The notes beneath the pieces were generated by a model that was not told the origin of the DNA, ran no database searches, and saw only the letters and a list, made by a program, of their open reading frames with translations. Source: Geothrix rubra (GTDB lineage: Bacteria; Acidobacteriota; Holophagae; Holophagales; Holophagaceae). Taken from it: a stretch of DNA of 64,000 nucleotides. Below are positions 1-8,498 of this stretch, in pieces. The translations under genes were made by a program, and so were the position numbers. The stretch lies in contig NZ_BSDD01000003.1 of NCBI RefSeq assembly GCF_030268065.1, forward strand, positions 1 to 64,000. The letters run 5' to 3'. Numbering within the stretch: the first letter of the stretch is position 1; the number at the start of each line of letters is the position of its first letter.

Positions 1-215
1 CGTTTATCTCGATCCCCCGCACCGTCCTAAGACAATACGGAAAATCCTCAAAGGCTTCCTATCTCCCTATCCGGTTTTCAAAGACGCCCCCAGGTCTCCC
101 TGGCTCCCCGCAGCCTCAACTGCGCAGGACAGCCAGAATAGCGCACCTCGGACGCAAAGCAAGCGGAAAAATTCCCGGGGCCGCGGACAGGTAGAATTCC
201 CCATCTGGAGGGAGC
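1..215. other. Noncoding leader upstream of trmFO
   Basis: I see no convincing gene here; antisense open frames are GC-driven shadows. The first 100 bases are less GC-rich than the rest and may hold the trmFO promoter or the tail of a gene outside the window. A strong ribosome-binding sequence GGAGG lies at 207-211, directly before the GTG start of trmFO. Confidence 0.5.
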
Positions 216-1559
216 GTGATCCACGTCATCGGTGCGGGCCTGGCTGGCTCGGAAGCGGCCTGGCAGCTGGCCGAGCGGGGCCACCGGGTGCGGCTCTCCG
301 AGATGCGGCCGCGGTGGCAGACCCCGGCCCATCTCACGGATCGCGCGGCCGAGATGGTCTGCTCCAACTCCTTCAAGAGCGACGACGCCCACTCCGCCAC
401 GGGCATCCTCAAGGCCGAGATGCGCCGGATGAATTCCCTTGTCCTGTGCTGCGCGGAGGCCACGCGCGTCCCCGCCGGGAACAGCCTCGCCGTGGACCGG
501 GAGGCCTTCTCCGTCTCAGTCACCGAAGCCCTGCGCACCCATCCGAACATCCAGTGGGACGCGTCCCTGGTGGAATCGCCCGACCTCGCCGGACCTACGC
601 TGATCGCCACGGGCCCCCTCACGGCCGAGCCGCTTGCCGACTGGCTCTCCCGCATCACCGGCGCAGATCGGCTCCACTTCTACGATGCCATCGCGCCGAT
701 CGTCGAGCGCGAATCCATCGACATGGACATCGCCTGGCTGGCCTCCCGGTACGACAAGGGCGGAGCCGACTTCATCAACTGCCCCCTCGACCAGGCCCAG
801 TACGAGCGGTTCCTCGACGCCCTGCTCGCCGCCGAGCGGGCGCCGCTCCACGACTTCGACACCCCCTATTTCGAGGCCTGCCTGCCCATCGAGGTCATGG
901 CCGATCGTGGTCGCGAGACCCTGCGCCATGGCCCGATGAAGCCCGTGGGACTGGACGATCCGCGCACCGGCCGGTGGCCCCACGCCGTGGTCCAACTTCG
1001 CCAGGACACCGTCGCCGGGGACCTCTACAACCTGGTGGGCTTCCAGACCCGGCTGAAATGGAGTGCCCAGCGGGAAGTGTTCCACCTGATCCCCGGCCTG
1101 GAATCCGCCGAATTCGTCCGCTTCGGCAGCATCCACCGCAACACCTACATCCAGGCTCCGGCCGTCCTTGATGCGACATTGGCTGTCAAAAATGTTCCCT
1201 GTCTCTGGATCGCGGGGCAGCTCTCCGGCGTGGAAGGCTATCTCGAGTCCGCAGCGGCCGGGCTTGCGGCCGCCTTCGCCATGGACCGCTCAGCTAGGGA
1301 GCTGCCCCCGGCGCCCTTCCCCCGGGAGACCATGCTCGGCAGCCTGCTCCACTACCTGGCCCACGCCGCGCCCTCGGAGTTCGGTCCCACGAACGCCATG
1401 ATCGGCCTCCTGCCGGCCCTGCCCGAGGGCGCCGTGGATCTCCGCGGCCTCAAGCGCTCCGGGGGCACCCGCGCCGTGAAGGTGGCCAAAGGCGAGGCCC
1501 ATCGCGCCCGGGCCCTCCAGGCCCTTGAACGGCACCTCACCTCCGGAGCCCCCGCATGA
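216..1559 (+). CDS. trmFO: TrmFO, folate-dependent tRNA (uracil-54-C5)-methyltransferase
   Basis: FAD-dependent enzyme that makes ribothymidine at position 54 of the tRNA T-loop, using methylene-tetrahydrofolate as carbon donor. The 447-residue length is normal for the family. A dinucleotide-binding motif GAGLAG sits at residues 6-11. The family signature CSNSFKSDD starts at residue 49. Cys49 and Cys222 (in ACLPIE) match the two catalytic cysteines described for TrmFO. Translation starts at GTG (216-218) after GGAGG. The stop codon overlaps the ATG of the next gene (ATGA at 1556-1559), so the two are probably translationally coupled. Confidence 0.96.
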   Translation: MIHVIGAGLAGSEAAWQLAERGHRVRLSEMRPRWQTPAHLTDRAAEMVCSNSFKSDDAHSATGILKAEMRRMNSLVLCCAEATRVPAGNSLAVDREAFSVSVTEALRTHPNIQWDASLVESPDLAGPTLIATGPLTAEPLADWLSRITGADRLHFYDAIAPIVERESIDMDIAWLASRYDKGGADFINCPLDQAQYERFLDALLAAERAPLHDFDTPYFEACLPIEVMADRGRETLRHGPMKPVGLDDPRTGRWPHAVVQLRQDTVAGDLYNLVGFQTRLKWSAQREVFHLIPGLESAEFVRFGSIHRNTYIQAPAVLDATLAVKNVPCLWIAGQLSGVEGYLESAAAGLAAAFAMDRSARELPPAPFPRETMLGSLLHYLAHAAPSEFGPTNAMIGLLPALPEGAVDLRGLKRSGGTRAVKVAKGEAHRARALQALERHLTSGAPA

Positions 1560-2908
1560 AGCGCATCCTGCTCCCAGCGCTCGCATTCCTCCTGGTGACC
1601 CTTGGCCTCGGGGCGGGATGGTTCCTGAGACGAGGGCCCGCAGGGCCTCCACCCGAAGGCGGGGATCGCCCGCCCTTCCTCGTCCAGGCCGCCGGCCAGG
1701 GGCAGCTCATCGAGTTCCAGCCGTCCGAGATCCCCATCCGGAGCCTGCGCTGGTCGCGACCCCTGCCTGGCCGGGCGGCGGTGGCGCAGGTGTTGACGCA
1801 ATCGAACCGGCAACAGGCCTTCCTCTTCGTGGATGGGCACCTGCAGGCGACCCTGACCCTGGTGCGTCCCGCCGGCATCCCGGAGAACCTCTTCCATTTC
1901 GCCGAGCTGCAGGACGCCGCCTACCTCCCCGGCCGGCTGCTCCTGCTGCTCTATCGGATCTCCCCGCCCGGGGAGGATCCGCTGGTGGTGGCCTGGAACC
2001 TCGAGAAGGGCGCCATCCAGTGGACCTTCCGCGGACCCGGGAGCCGGCTGGTCCTATCCCCTGAGGCACGAACCGCCTTCCTGTTCGGGCCAGGCGCCCC
2101 TGTCCAGATCCTCCGGCTCACCGGAAAGGACGGCAGCTCCCTGGCCGGCCCGTCCCCGACCCGGGTCGACCTTCCCCCTGGCTCCACCGGCTTCACGGAT
2201 CTGCTGGCCATGGGCCAGGGCGACTTCCTGGCCACCGATGCCACAGGCCTTTCCGCCTGGAGGGGCGGCACCTGGAGCCAGACTCCCGCCCCGACCCGTT
2301 CCCCGCTGGGGTTCGGAGCCGATGGGGGCAGTCTCGCCCACACCGGGGATTCGTACTGGTGGCAACCCGAACCGGGCCAGCTGATCCAGGTGGGTGCCGA
2401 CGGCAGGCCCTCGGGGCCCCAGGACCTCTCCACCCTGGTGGCCGGAACCCATGCCCGGGACGCCGCGCTCCTCCACCTCCTGGGTGCGGATGCCCAGGGT
2501 GCCCTGTGGTTCGCGCCTGTGGCGCCGGACTTCACCGGGTCGCCCCTGGACGCCTCCGTCCCGGGCCTCCCTGTTCCCGAGCCCGTCGTGGCGGCGCCAG
2601 CGACCGTTCCCGGGAGCCCTGAAGCCCCGCCCGGGGCCCCGGCTGCGCCAACCCCCTCCCTGCGGGAGACCTGGGAGCCGTACGTGAAGGGTGGACTGGA
2701 CCGTCTCTACCGATGGAAGCCGGGCACCCCCTCCATGCAGGGGTTCGCGTGGGCCTCGGCCTGGCCCCGGCTCGGTCCCCCCGCCGTCATCTCCATGCCG
2801 ACCGGCGACGGCGGGCTCGTGCCCGATTCGGGTGCTTTCCTCCTGGGCGGGCAGGAACACCGCTGGTGGCTGCCGCTGGCCTCGGTCCCGCTGGCTCAGC
2901 CCAGGTAG
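1556..2908 (+). CDS. Unknown membrane-anchored protein coupled to trmFO
   Basis: Protein of 450 residues that I do not recognise. An N-terminal hydrophobic stretch (about residues 4-22, followed by FLRR) looks like a signal anchor, so most of the chain should be outside the cytoplasm. The body is rich in Gly, Pro and Trp, with short stretches such as VVAWNLEKGAIQWTF that recall beta-propeller blades, but I cannot assign a repeat family. A Pro/Ala-rich linker lies near residues 340-375. It overlaps trmFO by four bases and runs tail-to-tail into flgL, the two coding regions sharing 13 bases. Function unknown. Confidence 0.75.
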   Translation: MKRILLPALAFLLVTLGLGAGWFLRRGPAGPPPEGGDRPPFLVQAAGQGQLIEFQPSEIPIRSLRWSRPLPGRAAVAQVLTQSNRQQAFLFVDGHLQATLTLVRPAGIPENLFHFAELQDAAYLPGRLLLLLYRISPPGEDPLVVAWNLEKGAIQWTFRGPGSRLVLSPEARTAFLFGPGAPVQILRLTGKDGSSLAGPSPTRVDLPPGSTGFTDLLAMGQGDFLATDATGLSAWRGGTWSQTPAPTRSPLGFGADGGSLAHTGDSYWWQPEPGQLIQVGADGRPSGPQDLSTLVAGTHARDAALLHLLGADAQGALWFAPVAPDFTGSPLDASVPGLPVPEPVVAAPATVPGSPEAPPGAPAAPTPSLRETWEPYVKGGLDRLYRWKPGTPSMQGFAWASAWPRLGPPAVISMPTGDGGLVPDSGAFLLGGQEHRWWLPLASVPLAQPR

Positions 2909-3813
2909 TTGAACAGGCTCTGCTGGTTGGTCTTCGCCATGGTGCTCAACGTGGCGGACTGGACCGTCGTGTCGCTGGAGATCTGGGTGAGGGTGTCGGG
3001 ATAGTTCGTGTCCTGCAGGTTGTTCTGCTGATCCTGGAGGTTCAGGTTGAACCCGGAGAGGATGGATTTGAGGGACGTCAGGCCCGCCTGCCGACCGCCA
3101 AGGTCGGTCTGCGCTTGGCTGAAGGTACCCACAAAGTGCTGGAGGTTGTCGTAGGCCGCCTGGATCTGCGCGGTGTTGTTGGAAGCGAGCCCGTCGCGGA
3201 GGCTGGCGGTCACCTGGAAGAGGTCGATGGTGGCGGGGGGCGTGCCTCCATCGGAGGTGTAGTAGAGCTTGTCGCCCGTGAGGTTGGTCGCCACCGAGGT
3301 CCCGACTGACACGTCGAGGTTGATGCTCGCGGAATTGCCGTTGTAGGTGGTGGCCCCGCTGGCGGGGGGCGTGAAGGGCTGGGTCTGGGTCATGGTGCCG
3401 GAGAAGAGGTACTTCCCCTGGACCCTGGTGTTCGCGAGGGCGATCAGGTTAGTGCGGATGCTGTCGACTTCGGTGGCGATGGCCGCCCGGCCGTTCGCCC
3501 CGGTCGCGCCGCTGAGCCCCTGCTGGGCCAGCTGGGTCAGGTTGGAGATGGAATCCAGGGAGGAGCTCACGACATTCTCGGCCGAGCTCAGGAAGGTCAT
3601 CGCCGAATCCACCTGCTTCTGGAACTGGCCGTTGGCCTGGAGGGAGGTTCCGAGATCCAGTACCGACGCGGCGGCGGCGGGGTCATCCCCCGGGTTGGTG
3701 AGGCGCAGGCCCGAGCTGACCCGCAGCGAGTTCTGGGCCAGACGTTCCTGGGTGCGCTGGAGGCCGAGAAGCATCTGGCGCGTCTGGATGCTGCTGGGCA
3801 TGCGGATGGACAT
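2896..3813 (-). CDS. flgL: Flagellar hook-associated protein 3 (hook-filament junction), FlgL
   Basis: Junction protein between hook and filament, exported by the flagellar type III system. The 305-residue chain has flagellin-like termini: the N-terminus carries the pattern QRTQERLAQNSLRVSSGLRLTNPGDDPAAAA and the C-terminus ends LSTMAKTNQQSLFNYLG (each shown only as the key end segment of a longer conserved helix). Flagellin itself lacks the upstream FlgK partner, whereas this gene follows flgK by 20 bases, which fixes it as FlgL. It is the last gene of the flagellar operon here, and its 3' end overlaps the convergent unknown gene. Confidence 0.93.
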   Translation of the reverse strand: MSIRMPSSIQTRQMLLGLQRTQERLAQNSLRVSSGLRLTNPGDDPAAAASVLDLGTSLQANGQFQKQVDSAMTFLSSAENVVSSSLDSISNLTQLAQQGLSGATGANGRAAIATEVDSIRTNLIALANTRVQGKYLFSGTMTQTQPFTPPASGATTYNGNSASINLDVSVGTSVATNLTGDKLYYTSDGGTPPATIDLFQVTASLRDGLASNNTAQIQAAYDNLQHFVGTFSQAQTDLGGRQAGLTSLKSILSGFNLNLQDQQNNLQDTNYPDTLTQISSDTTVQSATLSTMAKTNQQSLFNYLG

Positions 3814-3833
3814 GGTCTACCCCTTCCCCGGCC

Positions 3834-5312
3834 TTATCGGCCGAAGTTGTTCACCAGCTGATCCATGAGCTGGTTGATGACGGTCAGGAAACGACCCGAG
3901 GCCTGGTAGCCCTGCTGGAGGGTCATCATGGACGCAGCCTCTTCGTTGAGATCCACCCCCGAAATGCTGTCCCTCTGGGACTTCAGGGCGGTCACGAGGT
4001 TCTGCTGGGTGGTGGACTGGGCATTGAGGGACTGGACCTTCGTTCCCACGTCGCCCACGAGGCTGGCGGCGACGCTGCTGTAGGGGCCCGAATCCCCCGT
4101 CCCGTCGCCATTGGTATCCACCGTGCCCGAGGCGAACTGGAGGTTGGCCAGGGCGTTGGCGTTGGTGTTGTCGCCCACGGCCCCGGCCACTCCGGCCGCG
4201 GCGATCAGGCCAGGGTTGGCCACCACCGCCGCGTTGACGGAGAGCGCATTGACCATGCCCTTGTAGTCCGAAGCCGCGGTGATGATCGTCGGCAGGCCGT
4301 TGGCGCCATTGGCCACGCTGGTCTGGAAGAAGTCCGTGCCCGTGGTGACGCCGTCGGCGGCATAGCCGGTGCGGTGCAGCAGGTTCACCTGGCCGGCGAT
4401 GCCGGCGGCCAGCTGGTCGAGCTGGCGCTGGTAGGCGGGCAGCAGGTTGTCCCGCAGATCCAGCTGGGCTCCCAGGGAGCCCTCGCCGATCTTGGAGGTC
4501 ACGTCCACCACAGTGCCGCCCATGGTCGAATCCACCCGGAGGTGGCCGTCCAGGGCCGGATCGGGGCTGGTGCTGAGCTGGTACGAGGTGTTCCCGCTCA
4601 CCAGGGCGGCGGCCCCCGAATCGAGGGTGATCTGGTACTCCCCGTGGGAGCCCTCGGTGACATTGATGCCCACCAGCTGCGAGAGCTGGTTCGTCAGGGC
4701 CGTGCGCTGGTCCCGCGCATCGTTGCGGGAACCCGGGGTGATCTCGGTACCGATGGTCTCGTTGAGCTGGGCGATCTGGCCTGTGAGGGTGTTCACCTCG
4801 TTCACGAGGTTCTTCACGGAGAGGTCCGCCGTGTTCCGCTGGCCGTCAATCACCCGGTACTGGCTCTGCATGCCCGTGATCATGGCCTGGGCCTGTCCGA
4901 TGAGGTTGGTCCGCAGGGAGGCGTTCTCCGGCTGCGCCGCGAGGTTCTGGAACCCCTGGAAGAAGGACTGGATCTGGGCCGCCAGGCCGGTGCTGGTGGA
5001 ATCCCCGAGCGTCGAGGCCACGGCGCTCAACCCGGCATAGCGGTCCGAGGCGCCTGATTCCCGGGCCGTCTCCCGGTAGATCTGGAGATCCAGGAACTGG
5101 TTCCGGATCCCCTGCACATCGTTGAGGCTGACGCCGGTCCCGAAGTACACCCCGCCGGCATTCAGGGCCTGGGAGGCCGAAAGGTCCGCCCGCTGCCTGG
5201 AGTAGCTGGGCGTATTGACATTGGCGATGTTGTTGCCCACCACGTTGAGGGCCGACTGCTGGGCCTGGAGCCCGGACAGTCCGACGAAGAGCCCCGCATT
5301 GAGTCCCGGCAT
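3834..5312 (-). CDS. flgK: Flagellar hook-associated protein 1, FlgK
   Basis: Second hook-filament junction protein, 492 residues from the ATG at 5310-5312. The frame stays open further upstream, but the N-terminus MPGLNAGLFVGLSGLQAQQ followed by the rod/hook signature NNIANVNTPSYSRQ fixes the start. The C-terminus has the usual LNEEAASMMTLQQGYQASGRFL helix, typical of FlgK. An unusual Asp/Asn/Gly-rich stretch DTNGDGTGD at residues 399-407 resembles a calcium-binding loop. The gene begins two bases after the flgN stop codon and is followed by flgL. Confidence 0.95.
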   Translation of the reverse strand: MPGLNAGLFVGLSGLQAQQSALNVVGNNIANVNTPSYSRQRADLSASQALNAGGVYFGTGVSLNDVQGIRNQFLDLQIYRETARESGASDRYAGLSAVASTLGDSTSTGLAAQIQSFFQGFQNLAAQPENASLRTNLIGQAQAMITGMQSQYRVIDGQRNTADLSVKNLVNEVNTLTGQIAQLNETIGTEITPGSRNDARDQRTALTNQLSQLVGINVTEGSHGEYQITLDSGAAALVSGNTSYQLSTSPDPALDGHLRVDSTMGGTVVDVTSKIGEGSLGAQLDLRDNLLPAYQRQLDQLAAGIAGQVNLLHRTGYAADGVTTGTDFFQTSVANGANGLPTIITAASDYKGMVNALSVNAAVVANPGLIAAAGVAGAVGDNTNANALANLQFASGTVDTNGDGTGDSGPYSSVAASLVGDVGTKVQSLNAQSTTQQNLVTALKSQRDSISGVDLNEEAASMMTLQQGYQASGRFLTVINQLMDQLVNNFGR

Positions 5313-5314
5313 GG

Positions 5315-5611
5315 CTAGATCCTCCCGTACATGCGGGGAGCCAGGACCGGGCCGCCGGCGACCTGCCCGTCCCGCCCGTAGCCCCGGTCGCCCGCCAGGC
5401 CCATGAGGGTCGCGCGCAGGGGGGCCTGGAGCCCGTTCACCAGGGCCTGGATGGAGGCCACCTTCCGCTGGAGGGCCTGGGCCCCTTCGCGGTCCTCGGG
5501 CCAGCCCACCAGCTCGGACCACCGGATGGAGGAGAGCAGGCCCATGGGGTCGTCCCCGGCGATCAACCGGGCTTCCAGGGCGTCCAGAAGGTCGGGCACG
5601 GCATGCAGCAT
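5315..5611 (-). CDS. flgN: FlgN-like flagellar export chaperone
   Basis: Protein of 98 residues, mainly helical by composition (for example LDALEARLIAGDD and EGAQALQRKVASIQALVNGL). FlgN chaperones bind FlgK and FlgL before export. The position immediately upstream of flgK (two-base gap) and the small size support the call; sequence similarity alone would be weak, as is usual for this family. It may be translationally coupled to flgK. Confidence 0.65.
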   Translation of the reverse strand: MLHAVPDLLDALEARLIAGDDPMGLLSSIRWSELVGWPEDREGAQALQRKVASIQALVNGLQAPLRATLMGLAGDRGYGRDGQVAGGPVLAPRMYGRI

Positions 5612-5643
5612 GATGGGCCTCCTCCTGGGACCTTCGGCAAGGC

Positions 5644-5964
5644 TCAGGCCAACAGGTCCAGGTGAGGCCCGGCACCCTCTGCCGAGTCCTGGGACATCAA
5701 GGCCTCCGCGTGCTCCGCCGCGTCGTCATCCGCGCCCGCACCATGCCCCGGCTGGCGGCCGCGACCCTCCCGCTCGGTGAGTCGGAGGACATCGGTCTCT
5801 TCGACATCGGCCACGTCCAGCATGGCCTCCGCCAGCTTCGCGTCGAAGGCCTGCCTGCGCGCCTGCTCCTGCTGGATCTGGGCCTGACCGTCCACGGCCA
5901 GACGGGCGGCCTCGACCGAGGCGGTCTGGAGGATCTGGCGCTGGGTCAGGGGACTGATCATCAC
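5644..5964 (-). CDS. Unknown small protein of the flagellar operon
   Basis: Protein of 106 residues between flgM and flgN, with gaps of 20 and 32 bases. The first 55 residues look like an amphipathic helix (ASVEAARLAVDGQAQIQQEQ, then a charged region). The rest is low-complexity, rich in Gly, Asp, Ala and His. I do not recognise it. Its position suggests a flagellar accessory or regulatory role, and the disordered acidic tail is compatible with a chaperone or anti-sigma partner, but that is inference only. Confidence 0.6.
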   Translation of the reverse strand: MMISPLTQRQILQTASVEAARLAVDGQAQIQQEQARRQAFDAKLAEAMLDVADVEETDVLRLTEREGRGRQPGHGAGADDDAAEHAEALMSQDSAEGAGPHLDLLA

Positions 5965-5984
5965 CTCACGACGGGGGCCTCAGG

Positions 5985-6290
5985 CTAGGGGTTGGAGCCC
6001 CCCGCCAGGTGCTCTCGGATGAGCCCCTCGGCCACTGCCTCTCCATCGGGGTGGTAGGCGTCCGCATCCATCTGGTTCTTGATGGCTTCCACCTTCTCGG
6101 TCCGGATGTCCGGGGTCACCGCCAGCACTTCCTGGGCCACGGCCACCAGCCGGGCGGAGGAGGAGACCTGGAAGGCATCCGAGACGGGGGCCGGACCGGA
6201 TGTGGAGCCGACGGCCGGGGAGGGCGATGCCTTGGGGCCGCTGGTCCCCTGGGTCCCGCCGACACTGCCGGTCTTGCCACCGATGCGCAT
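5985..6290 (-). CDS. flgM: FlgM-type anti-sigma-28 factor
   Basis: Small (101-residue) negative regulator of flagellin-class transcription. It binds the flagellar sigma factor and is secreted when the hook is complete. The start at 6288-6290 (MRIGGKTGSV) was chosen because GAGGTG lies just upstream; longer open frame exists but lacks a ribosome-binding site. The first half is Gly/Ser/Pro-rich and disordered. The C-terminal half carries the FlgM pattern: DIRTEKVEAIKNQMDADAYH followed by a short final helix (the R.EKV..IK..ID.G.Y region of the family). Confidence 0.85.
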   Translation of the reverse strand: MRIGGKTGSVGGTQGTSGPKASPSPAVGSTSGPAPVSDAFQVSSSARLVAVAQEVLAVTPDIRTEKVEAIKNQMDADAYHPDGEAVAEGLIREHLAGGSNP

Positions 6291-6334
6291 GTTCACCTCG
6301 ACATGAATGCGTATCGGCAGTTTGCCCGGAATCT

Positions 6335-6664
6335 TCAGCCCTGGACGGGTGGTTTGGTCTCCTTGCCCCGGGACCACGCCTCCTCCAGGCGTTCCGCAAG
6401 GCCCCAGCCCTTGCCGGAGGCGGCGGCCTTGTTGGCCACGGCCTGGTCCATCAGATACTCGTAGGTGGATCGGGAGTGCCCCGAATCCCCGAGGAGCCCG
6501 GAGGACTGGACGGTCTTCCGCATGGCCTGGAAGAGGAGACCCATGAGCAACCCCTCGAACTGCTGGGCGGCCTCCTTGGTCTTGTCCGAGGCCGGGGGCA
6601 CCCTCTCCGCCCCCTGGCCCAGGGTTGCGGCGTCCACCGCGGGAAGGGACACCAGGCCGCTCAC
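6335..6664 (-). CDS. flgJ: Rod-binding protein, FlgJ N-terminal domain type
   Basis: Protein of 109 residues corresponding to the rod-capping half of FlgJ. The motif KEAAQQFEGLLMGLLFQAMR (about residues 30-49) followed by a Tyr/Met-rich helix (YEYLMDQAVA) is diagnostic. The muramidase domain present in enterobacterial FlgJ is absent, as in many phyla, so a separate peptidoglycan hydrolase must exist elsewhere. Its start overlaps the flgI stop by four bases. Confidence 0.88.
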   Translation of the reverse strand: MSGLVSLPAVDAATLGQGAERVPPASDKTKEAAQQFEGLLMGLLFQAMRKTVQSSGLLGDSGHSRSTYEYLMDQAVANKAAASGKGWGLAERLEEAWSRGKETKPPVQG

Positions 6665-7770
6665 AGGACCCTCAGCTCGGCCTGGAGGGCACCCGCTTCC
6701 TTGATCGCCTGGAGGATGGCCACCAGATCCCGGGAGCTCACGCCCATGCTATTCAGCATTTCCGCCAGCTTGCCCACGCTCACCCCTGGTTCCACGGACA
6801 CGGTCTTGGGCTTGTCCTCCTTGACGGTCACGTCCGTCTTGGTGGCGGTGACGGTCTTGCCCTGGCTGAAGGGCGCGGGCTGGCTCACCAGGGGCGTGGA
6901 GCTGACGACGATGCTCAGCCCGCCCTGGACGATGCTCACGGCCCCGATCTTCACGTCGGCCCCCAGGATCACGGTCCCGGTGCGCTCGTTCACCACCACC
7001 CGGGCGACGGGCTGCAGCTCCACCCGCAGGTTCTCGAGCCGGGCCACCAGTTCCACCGCGTGGCCCTGGAGGGCCTTCGGGATCTGCACGTCCACGGTGC
7101 GTCCATCCAGGGGCTGGGCCGCGTTCTCGCCCAGCTCCTGGTTGATGGCATGGACCACCCGCATGGCGGTGGTGAAGTCCTCTTCCTGCAGGTTGTAGCG
7201 GAGGGTGGTCCGGGCATTGAAGTTGCCGCCCACCTCCCGCTCGATGAGCGCCCCATCAGGCACACGGCCCACGTTGGGATTGTTCTTCGTCACGGACGCC
7301 CCGCCAGCCGCGGCGGCGAACCCGCCCACCAGCAGCGAGCCCTGGGCCACGGCGTAGATCTGGCCGTCGGGCCCCTGGAGCGGCGTCATCAGCAGCACGC
7401 CTCCGGCCAGGGACTTGGCATCGCCGGTGCTGGAGACGGTCACGTCCATGCGCGACCCGGACCGGGCGAAGGGCGGGAGCTCCGCCGTCACCATGACCGC
7501 GGCCACGTTCTTCACCTTCACCGAGGCGGGATTGATGGTGAGCCCCTGGCGGGCCATGAGGTTCGTGAGGGACTGGACCGTGAACTTGGTCTGGTCCTTG
7601 TCGCCCGTGCCGTCGAGGCCGACCACCATCCCATAGCCCAGGAGCTGGTTGCCCCGGACCCCCTGGAGCTGGGCCACCTCCTTCAGGCGGGCCTCCACCC
7701 GCTTGTCGGACTTGATCGTATCGGCGCCCACCAGGGCCAGGGTCGCCAGGAACAGGGCCGCGACGCGCAT
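6661..7770 (-). CDS. flgI: Flagellar P-ring protein FlgI
   Basis: Builds the periplasmic P ring around the flagellar rod. It has 369 residues with an N-terminal signal peptide (MRVAALFLATLALVGA). Family hallmarks are the segment LLGYGMVVGLDGTGD (about residues 44-58), the VTVSSTGDAKSLAGG region and the C-terminal KLAEMLNSMGVSSRDLVAIL. The presence of P and L rings shows that the cell has an outer membrane. It lies nine bases after flgH and overlaps flgJ. Confidence 0.97.
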   Translation of the reverse strand: MRVAALFLATLALVGADTIKSDKRVEARLKEVAQLQGVRGNQLLGYGMVVGLDGTGDKDQTKFTVQSLTNLMARQGLTINPASVKVKNVAAVMVTAELPPFARSGSRMDVTVSSTGDAKSLAGGVLLMTPLQGPDGQIYAVAQGSLLVGGFAAAAGGASVTKNNPNVGRVPDGALIEREVGGNFNARTTLRYNLQEEDFTTAMRVVHAINQELGENAAQPLDGRTVDVQIPKALQGHAVELVARLENLRVELQPVARVVVNERTGTVILGADVKIGAVSIVQGGLSIVVSSTPLVSQPAPFSQGKTVTATKTDVTVKEDKPKTVSVEPGVSVGKLAEMLNSMGVSSRDLVAILQAIKEAGALQAELRVL

Positions 7771-7779
7771 GGAAGCCTC

Positions 7780-8454
7780 CTAGAAGGGCCAGATGTAGTT
7801 GAGCAGGCGGCTGATGTAGCCGGGCTTGAGGGTCTCGTCCACCACGCCCTCGCCGCCGTAGCCAATGCGCAGCTCGGCCACCTGACCGGACGCGATGGAA
7901 TTGGCGGTGTCGAGCCGCTGGGGGTCCAGCATCCCGGCCACGTAGAGCCGCTGGGTCTCGTTGTTCAGCTGGATGTCCCGGAAACCCTCGAAGATCAGGT
8001 TGCCGTTGTTCAGCACCTTCACCACCCGGGCCGTCACCACCGTGGTGAAGACGGCACTTCGGCCCGTGGTGCCTGTGCCGGCGTACTTGTTCGTGGTGGC
8101 CGTGGTGCGGTCGGTGCTCCCGCCGCCGCCGATGCCGAATCCAGCCAGGGTCCCGAAGAGGGTGGGGCTGTTCAGCTTGTTGCTGCCATCCCGCTTGGTG
8201 GTGACGTCCGCCTTGCTGATGGCGTTGGTGCTCTCGGCGATGCGGAGGGTGACCAGGTCGTTCACGTGGGCCGCGCGGAGGTCCCCGATCAGGGTGCGGT
8301 CGCGCCAGAGGCTGCCCTCGCTCAGGGGCTGCATGGGCGGCGCCTCCTCCACGTAGGGGATGGCGGGCTTCTTCACCAGGTTCACGTCATGGCGCTTGGG
8401 AAGGGAGCAGCCGACCCCGAACAGGACCAGGGCAATAGGCAGCATTTTCCGCAT
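7780..8454 (-). CDS. flgH: Flagellar L-ring lipoprotein FlgH
   Basis: Outer-membrane ring of the flagellar basal body. The chosen ATG (8452-8454) follows GGAGG with a six-base spacer and gives a lipoprotein signal peptide with lipobox LFGVGC. A longer frame starting at 8469 has no such signal. The chain is 224 residues. The segment SLWRDRTLIGDLRAAHVNDLVTLRI matches the conserved start of the FlgH core, shown here by its key residues. This is the first gene of the flagellar run in this window; prmC lies 44 bases upstream on the same strand. Confidence 0.95.
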   Translation of the reverse strand: MRKMLPIALVLFGVGCSLPKRHDVNLVKKPAIPYVEEAPPMQPLSEGSLWRDRTLIGDLRAAHVNDLVTLRIAESTNAISKADVTTKRDGSNKLNSPTLFGTLAGFGIGGGGSTDRTTATTNKYAGTGTTGRSAVFTTVVTARVVKVLNNGNLIFEGFRDIQLNNETQRLYVAGMLDPQRLDTANSIASGQVAELRIGYGGEGVVDETLKPGYISRLLNYIWPF

Positions 8455-8498
8455 CACGCACCTCCACACCGGGGAAGGGCGAGGAGGATGCCAAGTCC

